Positions 33,452 through 39,354 of a DNA stretch of 39,354 bases are shown piece by piece. Location of the stretch: the NCBI GenBank assembly GCA_903858755.1, contig CAIOKC010000008.1, positions 1-39,354 of the forward strand, given 5' to 3'. The stretch comes from an uncultured bacterium. Lineage in GTDB: Bacteria; Patescibacteriota; Minisyncoccia; Phycocordibacterales; UBA2100. Both the position numbers and the translations under genes were made by a program. The stretch's first letter is position 1. Every line of letters starts with the position of its first letter. The notes below the pieces were generated by a model. The model was not told where the DNA came from and made no database searches. It saw only the letters and a list, made by a program, of their open reading frames with translations.

Positions 33452-34429
33452 ATGTCTGATTATCATATCGCATTGCCATCGAAGCCTCGCGTTGTCTCAG
33501 AATCTGAGCGGAGCGGCGCGTACGAGATCGACGGGCTCTACCCTGGCTACGGGTACACGCTCGGCAATTCGCTTCGCCGGATTATTCTTTCGTCTCTTCA
33601 GGGAGCTGCCGTCACGCACGTGAAGATCCCCGGCGTCGCGCATGAGTTTTCCACCATTGAAGGCGTCAAAGAGGACGTCGTTACCATCCTCCTCAATATT
33701 CGCAAAATCCGTCTCAAGCTCCTTACCGACGAGCCTCAGACCATCACGCTTTCCGTGAAAGGTCCAAAGTCTGTCATCGCAGCGGATCTCAAGCTCCCTG
33801 GTCAGGTCGAAATCCTGAATCCTGAGCAGCACATCGCCGAAGTGAGCGGCAAGGTGAATTTTGAGATGGAGCTTCGCGCGGAGCGCGGTCTCGGCTACAT
33901 CCCGAAAGAAGCGCATCAAAAAGAGCGCGTCGATATCGGGACCATCGCGCTCGACGCGATTTTCTCCCCCATCCGCCGCGTCAACTACGAGGTTGAAAAC
34001 ATGCGCGTCGGCGATCGCACCGACTTCAATCGTCTCCGCATTGTGATCGAGACCGACGGCACGCTCGGCGCGCGCGAAGCGCTCGAACGCGCGATTGAGA
34101 CCATGATCCACCAGCTTAAGGCGATTGTCGGGTTCAAAGAAGAAGAGGCTCCAGAGATTGCGCCTGCAGCGGAGGGTACTCGCGGCAAGGAGCGCGAAGA
34201 TAAGGCGGCTCCGATGGACGCAGAGGTCCTCAAGACCCGCATCACCGAATTGAACATGCCGCAGCGCGTCGAGCAGGCGCTCGACAACGCCTCCATCCGC
34301 ACCGTCGGCGGTCTCGTCCGCAAGCGCGAAGACGATCTCCTCGCCATCGAAGGGCTGGGGCAAAAGGGTCTGCAGGACATCAAACGCGCGCTTTCCAATA
34401 TGGGACTCACGCTCCGCACCGATAAGTAA
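33452..34429 (+). CDS. rpoA: DNA-directed RNA polymerase subunit alpha
   Basis: LYPGYGYTLGNSLRRIILSSLQGAAVTHVKIPGVAHEFSTIEGVKEDV...C-terminal alpha-CTD. Confidence 0.98.
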   Translation: MSDYHIALPSKPRVVSESERSGAYEIDGLYPGYGYTLGNSLRRIILSSLQGAAVTHVKIPGVAHEFSTIEGVKEDVVTILLNIRKIRLKLLTDEPQTITLSVKGPKSVIAADLKLPGQVEILNPEQHIAEVSGKVNFEMELRAERGLGYIPKEAHQKERVDIGTIALDAIFSPIRRVNYEVENMRVGDRTDFNRLRIVIETDGTLGAREALERAIETMIHQLKAIVGFKEEEAPEIAPAAEGTRGKEREDKAAPMDAEVLKTRITELNMPQRVEQALDNASIRTVGGLVRKREDDLLAIEGLGQKGLQDIKRALSNMGLTLRTDK

Positions 34430-34432
34430 GGT

Positions 34433-34789
34433 ATGCAGCACCACCGGAAAAATAGAAAATTCGGTCGGAGAAAGAATCAGCGTGTCGCTCTTTTGCGCAG
34501 CCTCGCTCGCTCGCTGGTGCTCGAAGAGGGGATTACGACGACGATCGCGAAGGCGAAAGAGCTCCGCCCATATATGGAGAAGCTGGTCTCTGCGGGGAAA
34601 GAAGGCTCTCTCGCGGGTCGCCGCCGCGTTGCGGTGAGCCTCGGGGATCGCTCTGAGGCGACAAAGAAGCTTTGTTCCGAACTTGCCGAGCGTTTTGCGA
34701 AGCGCTCAGGCGGCTACACTCGCATCATCCGTCTCGGTCGCGTCGGGAAGCGCGCCCTCGAAAGTGCGCGCATAGAATTCCTCAAGTAA
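34433..34789 (+). CDS. rplQ: 50S ribosomal protein L17
   Basis: HHRKNRKFGRRKNQRVALLRSLARSLVLEEGITTTIAKAKELRPYMEKL. Confidence 0.97.
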   Translation: MQHHRKNRKFGRRKNQRVALLRSLARSLVLEEGITTTIAKAKELRPYMEKLVSAGKEGSLAGRRRVAVSLGDRSEATKKLCSELAERFAKRSGGYTRIIRLGRVGKRALESARIEFLK

Positions 34790-34792
34790 CGT

Positions 34793-35158
34793 ATGACGAA
34801 AGAAAAGAAGACAACCACCTATTCGATCGATGCGGCAGGGAAGACCCTTGGTCGCATTGCATCTGAAGCCGCAAAAGCTCTCATGGGGAAGACCTCCGCT
34901 GATTATACGCCGCATATCCGCAGCGACGTGAAGGTGAGTGTCTCGAACGCGGCGAAGATGTATCTTCGCGAGAAGAAGCGCGCACAAAAGACCTACGTCT
35001 CTTACTCGGGGCATCCAGGTGGTCTCAAGCGCGAGACCCTTTCCATGCTCAGTGCGCGACTCGGCAAGGGCGCGGCTATCCGCAAAGCGGTCGCGCGCAT
35101 GATTCCGCGCAACACTATGCATACCGCACGCATGAAGAATCTTACTATTACCGAATAA
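34793..35158 (+). CDS. rplM: 50S ribosomal protein L13
   Basis: TTYSIDAAGKTLGRIASEAAKALMGKTSADYTPHIRSDVKVSVSNAAKM...HPGGLKRETL. Confidence 0.95.
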   Translation: MTKEKKTTTYSIDAAGKTLGRIASEAAKALMGKTSADYTPHIRSDVKVSVSNAAKMYLREKKRAQKTYVSYSGHPGGLKRETLSMLSARLGKGAAIRKAVARMIPRNTMHTARMKNLTITE

Positions 35159-35160
35159 CT

Positions 35161-35556
35161 ATGGCGAAAGAAAGACAGTACGTTGAAGCAGTTGGTCGCA
35201 GGAAGACAGCAAGCGCGCGTGTGCGCATTTCGAGCGCAAAGACCTCTTCAATGGTCGTCAATGACCGTGCTGCGGACGAATATTTCCCGCTTGAGACAAT
35301 GGTCAAGACGGCGTTTGCTCCCCTCGCGCTGCTCGGCGTGTCGTACGCAGTGTCGGTGCGCGTCAGGGGCGGCGGACTTAAGGCACAGGCAGAAGCGGTG
35401 CGCCACGGTATTTCCCGAGCCATCTCCGAGCTCGTACCCGAGCAGCGCAAGGATTTGAAGATTCGCGGATTCCTTAAGCGCGATCCCCGCGCAAAGGAGC
35501 GCAAGAAATTCGGTCTTAAAGCCGCTCGCCGCTCGCCGCAGTGGAGCAAGCGCTAG
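35161..35556 (+). CDS. rpsI: 30S ribosomal protein S9
   Basis: VEAVGRRKTASARVRI...GGGLKAQAEAVRHGISRAI...FLKRDPRAKERKKFGLKAARRSPQWSKR. Confidence 0.98.
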   Translation: MAKERQYVEAVGRRKTASARVRISSAKTSSMVVNDRAADEYFPLETMVKTAFAPLALLGVSYAVSVRVRGGGLKAQAEAVRHGISRAISELVPEQRKDLKIRGFLKRDPRAKERKKFGLKAARRSPQWSKR

Positions 35557-35582
35557 AAAAAGGAGACCTGCGTCTCCTTTTT
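35557..35582 (+). terminator. Terminator of the ribosomal operon
   Basis: AAAAAGGAGAC-CTGC-GTCTCCTTTTT directly after rpsI. Confidence 0.85.
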
Positions 35583-35615
35583 GTCTTGGGTATCTGTTTT
35601 GTGTATACTCGCCTC

Positions 35616-36155
35616 ATGAATGACAAGATTGTCGAAGACATTGATTTCGAGCCGGAGGACGAGCTTGGTGATCTTGGTGCGGCGAACATGAAGATGCGCA
35701 AGCTTCGCGATGAGCTTGAGAAGACGAAGAAAGAGCGGCAAGAATATCTGGATGGCTGGCAGCGATGCAAGGCCGACAGCGTAAACGCAAAGAAGGAAGC
35801 GGAGACCCGCGGAGCGAGGAGCTCGGAGATTCTTCGGGAGGCGCTGGTGCACGACATCATCCCGGCACTCGATAGTTTCGACATGGCGATCGGAGGCGAA
35901 GCATGGGCGACCGTCTCCGACGGTTGGAAAAGCGGCATGGAAATGGTGCACGACCAGCTCTTGGATGCACTACGGCGCCACGGCGTCGAGCGCGTCGGCA
36001 AAGTCGGGGAGAAAATCGACCACACAGCGCACGAGGTGCTTGAGGAGCGTGATGATGTGGCGGGAGAATCCGGCACGATCGTCCGCGTACTGCGCGCAGG
36101 GTATCGCTCTGGCGAAAGGGTACTACGTCCCGCGCAGGTCATCGTCAAAACATAA
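35616..36155 (+). CDS. grpE: Nucleotide exchange factor GrpE
   Basis: Coiled-coil N-term; ILREALVHDIIPALDSFDMAIG...GMEMVHDQLLDALRRHGVERVGKVGEKIDHTAHEVLEE...VLRAGYRSGERVLRPAQVIV. TATACT 6 nt upstream. Confidence 0.95.
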   Translation: MNDKIVEDIDFEPEDELGDLGAANMKMRKLRDELEKTKKERQEYLDGWQRCKADSVNAKKEAETRGARSSEILREALVHDIIPALDSFDMAIGGEAWATVSDGWKSGMEMVHDQLLDALRRHGVERVGKVGEKIDHTAHEVLEERDDVAGESGTIVRVLRAGYRSGERVLRPAQVIVKT

Positions 36156-36167
36156 TCACCGTCAAAC

Positions 36168-36192
36168 CTTGTGCAAGTCAGACTTGCACAAG
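36168..36192 (+). repeat. Left REP-like palindrome
   Basis: CTTGTGCAAGTC-A-GACTTGCACAAG. Confidence 0.95.
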
Positions 36193-36218
36193 ATGGCAAC
36201 GAATGAGATGATCGGTCA

Positions 36219-36923
36219 ATGCGGAAAGAGCCATTTTCAGTTGGATCGTTCGTACACATCATAAAGCGCGGAACGAAGGGGACTCCTATCGTGCGCGACA
36301 ACAGCGACAGGTGGCGTTTTCTCAAGTTGTTGCGCTACCTGAACGATGCGAAAGCGCCTAGAAATTGGGAACGAGAAATTACGAACGAACATATTACAAA
36401 GGGCTTTATACGCCCCGAGCATTGGTCTTCGCAAAGACCGTATGTATCCATTCTGGCGTACTGTTTAATGGACAACCACTTCCACCTCCTCGTACAAGAA
36501 CGAGAAGAGGGGGGAGTGAGTAAATTCATGCAGCGTTTATGTACGAGCATGGCGGCGTATCACAACGCAAAATACAGAGACAGCGGGACACTATTTCAAA
36601 GCGCATACCGCTCTCGCACGGTGGATAATGATGAGTATTTACAATATCTTGCCGCCTACATTCTCGTCAAAAATACCTTCGAACTTTTTCCCACTGGTAG
36701 TAAGGAAGCGATGCGGAATTTTTCTGACGCGTTCGACTTTGCGGAGTCTTATCAATTCTCGAGTTTGCCCGTTTTCTCCCGTCGTGCAGAGTCAACACTG
36801 CTCGATATGGATACCATAGATCAGTTATTTACTCGAGGGTCCTCATTCCTCAAGTCTGCAAGAGAGGTTATGCATGGTAGATACGAGAATCCGCGCCTCT
36901 ACGAACTTGCAATGGATTTATAA
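36219..36923 (+). CDS. Y1/HUH transposase, REP-associated tyrosine transposase (RAYT)-like
   Basis: YVSILAYCLMDNHFHLLVQEREEGGVSKFMQRLCTSMAAYHNAKYRDSGTLFQSAYRSRTVDNDEYLQYLAAYILVKN: HUH motif (HFH) and downstream YHN...Y region typical of Y1 transposases. Confidence 0.93.
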   Translation: MRKEPFSVGSFVHIIKRGTKGTPIVRDNSDRWRFLKLLRYLNDAKAPRNWEREITNEHITKGFIRPEHWSSQRPYVSILAYCLMDNHFHLLVQEREEGGVSKFMQRLCTSMAAYHNAKYRDSGTLFQSAYRSRTVDNDEYLQYLAAYILVKNTFELFPTGSKEAMRNFSDAFDFAESYQFSSLPVFSRRAESTLLDMDTIDQLFTRGSSFLKSAREVMHGRYENPRLYELAMDL

Positions 36924-36930
36924 TCGTGTC

Positions 36931-36961
36931 CTGCTTGTGCAAGTCTGACTTGCACAAGCAG
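36931..36961 (-). repeat. Right REP-like palindrome (31 nt; inner 25 nt is the reverse complement of the left copy)
   Basis: CTGCTTGTGCAAGTC-T-GACTTGCACAAGCAG. Confidence 0.95.
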
Positions 36962-36971
36962 ACGGAGGGTA

Positions 36972-36977
36972 TATAAT
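36972..36977 (+). promoter_or_regulatory. -10 box (TATAAT) of dnaK, just outside the mobile element
   Basis: GGGTATATAATCTC 53 nt before the dnaK ATG. Confidence 0.55.
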
Positions 36978-37029
36978 CTCATCAACAAAATTCTATTTAT
37001 AAGAAATATCGATACTTTACTAAGTACTT

Positions 37030-38901
37030 ATGGCAAAAATCCTCGGCATAGATTTGGGTACTACGAATTCCGCGATGGCTGTCGTCGTCTCGGGTGAGCC
37101 GGAGATTGTGGAGAATGCCGAGGGCGCGCGCACCACGCCATCCGTCGTCGCGGTTTCAAAGACAGGGGAGCGGCTTGTGGGTCTTCTTGCGCGCCGCCAG
37201 GCAGTCACAAATCCGAAAAACACCGTCTATCAGATCAAACGCTTTATCGGGCATTCTTTCGATGAGGCGGCGGTCGCGAAAGATCGCGCCGTGGTCCCTT
37301 TTGAGACCCGAAAATCGCCAAACGGCGGCATCGAGGTGAAAATGAACGATGCGTGGTACCGACCGGAAGAGGTGTCGGCAATGATACTTCAGAAAATGAA
37401 ACAGGATGCCGAAGCACGGCTCGGGGAGGCTATCACCGAAGCCGTCATCACCGTCCCCGCGTATTTCAACGACTCTCAGCGCCAGGCGACGAAGGATGCC
37501 GGCAAAATCGCGGGACTCGACGTCAAGCGTATCATCAATGAGCCGACGGCGGCGGCACTCGCGTACGGATTCAATAAAAAGAAGAACGAAAAGATCGTTG
37601 TATTCGATTTTGGCGGCGGCACATTCGATATCTCCGTCCTTGAGGTCGGCGACGACGTGATCGAAGTACGCTCGACCGATGGCGATGCGCACCTTGGCGG
37701 CAAAGATATCGACCAGAAGATAATGGACTGGCTTGCGGAAGAGTACAAGAAAGAATCCGGTATCGACGTGCGCACTGATCCTCTCGCGCGGCAGCGCCTC
37801 GATGAGGCGGCGGAAAAGGCCAAGATAGAGCTTTCGAGCGCGGTCGAGACGGAGATCAATATACCCTTCATCACATCGGATGCTTCTGGTCCGCGGCACT
37901 TGCTTATCAAAATGACGCGGGCAAAGCTTGAGGAGCTCTCAAACGAATTTGTCGAGCGAGCAATCTCTATCACGAAGCGAGCGATGGAATCGTCGCCCTT
38001 CAAGACCGGCGACATCAATGAAGTCATCCTCGTCGGAGGTCAGACACGCATGCCGGCGCTCCAAAAAGCTGTCGAGGCATACTTCGGGAAGAAACCGCAC
38101 ATGGGCGTGAATCCCGACGAAGTCGTCGCAATCGGAGCCGCAATCCAGGGCGGAATCTTGCAAGGCGATGTCAAAGATGTCTTGCTCCTCGACGTCATTC
38201 CGCTCTCGCTGGGCATCGAAACACTGGGCGGGGTCGCGACCAAACTCATCGAACGCAATACCACGATCCCGACCTCGCGCTCGCAGACATTCTCGACAGC
38301 ATCCGATAACCAGCCGTCGGTGGAGATTCATGTGGTACAAGGCGAGCGACCTATGGCAGGAGACAATAAATCACTCGGGCGATTCAATCTCGACGGTATC
38401 CCGCCAGCTCCGCGCGGCACGCCGCAAGTGGAGGTCTCGTTCGACATCGATGCCAATGGCATACTCACCGTCAAGGCAAAAGACAAGACGAGCGGGAAGG
38501 AACAGTCCATCCGTATCGAAGGTAGCTCCGGTCTCTCGGAAGTGGACATCGAGAAGATGAGAAAAGACGCCGAAGTGAACGCGGAGGCGGACAAGAAGAA
38601 GCATGAGCTTATCGAGGCGCAAAATGGCGCAGACCAGGTCGTCTATGCCGCAGAGAAAGCGCTCAAAGAGCACGGAGACAAAGTCAGCGAGGATATCAAG
38701 AAAGGGGTGCAGGAAAAGATCGACGCTTTGAAAACGGCGCGAGGTGGAAGCGACGTCGCGATGATTAAATCGGCAGGCGAGGCGCTCTCCTCAGAAATGA
38801 GCAAAATCGGGCAGTCCATGAATCAATCTGCTGGTGAGCCTTCCTCCGGAGAGCAATCTTCTCCCAACGACCAAGGGTCGCCGGAGGGATCCGCAACATA
38901 A
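37030..38901 (+). CDS. dnaK: Molecular chaperone DnaK
   Basis: [61 protein letters not shown], substrate-binding domain and Ser/Pro-rich tail. Confidence 0.99.
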   Translation: MAKILGIDLGTTNSAMAVVVSGEPEIVENAEGARTTPSVVAVSKTGERLVGLLARRQAVTNPKNTVYQIKRFIGHSFDEAAVAKDRAVVPFETRKSPNGGIEVKMNDAWYRPEEVSAMILQKMKQDAEARLGEAITEAVITVPAYFNDSQRQATKDAGKIAGLDVKRIINEPTAAALAYGFNKKKNEKIVVFDFGGGTFDISVLEVGDDVIEVRSTDGDAHLGGKDIDQKIMDWLAEEYKKESGIDVRTDPLARQRLDEAAEKAKIELSSAVETEINIPFITSDASGPRHLLIKMTRAKLEELSNEFVERAISITKRAMESSPFKTGDINEVILVGGQTRMPALQKAVEAYFGKKPHMGVNPDEVVAIGAAIQGGILQGDVKDVLLLDVIPLSLGIETLGGVATKLIERNTTIPTSRSQTFSTASDNQPSVEIHVVQGERPMAGDNKSLGRFNLDGIPPAPRGTPQVEVSFDIDANGILTVKAKDKTSGKEQSIRIEGSSGLSEVDIEKMRKDAEVNAEADKKKHELIEAQNGADQVVYAAEKALKEHGDKVSEDIKKGVQEKIDALKTARGGSDVAMIKSAGEALSSEMSKIGQSMNQSAGEPSSGEQSSPNDQGSPEGSAT

Positions 38902-38967
38902 GACCTTTGCGCGGAGACCTCGAGTCATGGAAGGCTACCGGTGGCAAATCATCTTCGGAGGATCCCG

Positions 38968-39249
38968 ATGCTCTCGGTCATTTATGCGTTCGCGCTTACG
39001 TTCTGCTTCGCGCTGGTCGTCGCTTTTGTTGAGTGGCAGCTCGGCATGAGGCGCATGAGCGTCATCGCCGCGGTTGGGCTGCTCCTTGTCTGCGTGGCGG
39101 CAGGTCTCGATTTCGCTGATTATTATGCGAACACCGATCCCGCACTGTACTCCGCGGGTTTTTTCCTCGGTGTCGAGTTGTCGCTGGGAGTCGCCCTCTT
39201 CGGAATCGGTGTCTCCTGGTTCCTCTACAAGGCGCGCAAAGCAGGGTAA
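38968..39249 (+). CDS. Small multi-TM hypothetical membrane protein (93 aa)
   Basis: SD CGGAGGAT upstream; MLSVIYAFALTFCFALVVAFVEWQLGMRRMSVIAAVGLLLVCVAAGLDF... Confidence 0.65.
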   Translation: MLSVIYAFALTFCFALVVAFVEWQLGMRRMSVIAAVGLLLVCVAAGLDFADYYANTDPALYSAGFFLGVELSLGVALFGIGVSWFLYKARKAG

Positions 39250-39289
39250 CCGACTACTCTCAATCAAGGTAGCGTGGAAATGCGATTGG

Positions 39290-39316
39290 AAAAGGACGCG
39301 GCACTCGCGTCCTTTT
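39290..39316. terminator. Terminator hairpin
   Basis: AAAAGGACGCG-GCACT-CGCGTCCTTTT. Confidence 0.85.
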
Positions 39317-39336
39317 GCTTTTCTGTTGTGGCTTTA

Positions 39337-39342
39337 TATAAT
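39337..39342 (+). promoter_or_regulatory. -10 box (TATAAT) for a gene beginning at 39351 (continues outside the window)
   Basis: TATAAT-8 nt-ATG at the window edge. Confidence 0.5.
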
Positions 39343-39354
39343 CTCTCTGCATGA

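Larger units (their letters stand above)
36168..36961 (+). mobile_element. RAYT/IS200-like element bounded by inverted palindromic REP-like sequences
   Basis: 25-nt palindrome at 36168-36192 and its exact reverse complement at 36934-36958 bracket the Y1 transposase gene. Confidence 0.8.

Noticed and set aside
36978-37029. CIRCE (HrcA operator) upstream of dnaK
   Set aside because: No TTAGCACTC-N9-GAGTGCTAA match; only a short AAGTACTT palindrome is visible.
1-39354. Alternative genetic code (UGA recoding as in Gracilibacteria/SR1)
   Set aside because: Conserved genes (murB, uvrC, mltG neighbours, yqeY) end at TGA at the expected C-terminus and no conserved ORF needs read-through.

Overview
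The window looks like a chromosomal segment of a small-genome bacterium, probably Patescibacteria/CPR (Parcubacteria-like). This is inferred from a short UvrC, a short AlaRS, DUF5667-like and baseplate-J-like proteins, and a lone VirD4/HerA-type N-terminal module. Most of it is housekeeping: murB(3' end), uvrA, uvrC, ddl, tRNA-Ala(TGC), an ECF sigma factor with an RRM protein and a DUF5667-like membrane protein, an MFS transporter, yqeY, rmuC, rplU, recR, dnaB, a sigma4/HARE-HTH regulator, mltG, an SPFH-like protein, mnmA, an ATP-cone/Mrr-like protein, mgtC, a PD-(D/E)XK nuclease, an MGMT-like protein, an M16 peptidase, alaS, a PilM/FtsA-like plus baseplate-J-like pair, the infA-rpmJ-rpsM-rpsK-rpsD-rpoA-rplQ-rplM-rpsI operon, grpE and dnaK. 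The strongest unusual signals are: (1) a HUH/Y1 (RAYT-like) transposase inserted between grpE and dnaK and bounded by two 25-nt palindromes that are exact reverse complements of each other; (2) palindromic DNA inserted in frame in uvrC, including a 38-bp perfect nested palindrome; (3) a recurring TANNNT-(6-8 nt)-ATG arrangement at about 15 genes, implying widespread leaderless transcription, including a 33-bp symmetric divergent promoter between yqeY and rmuC; (4) a second class of genes with canonical -35/-10 promoters, Shine-Dalgarno sequences and possible RBS-sequestering leaders. There is no CRISPR array, rRNA or prophage. All calls come from reading the sequence; no database search was run.
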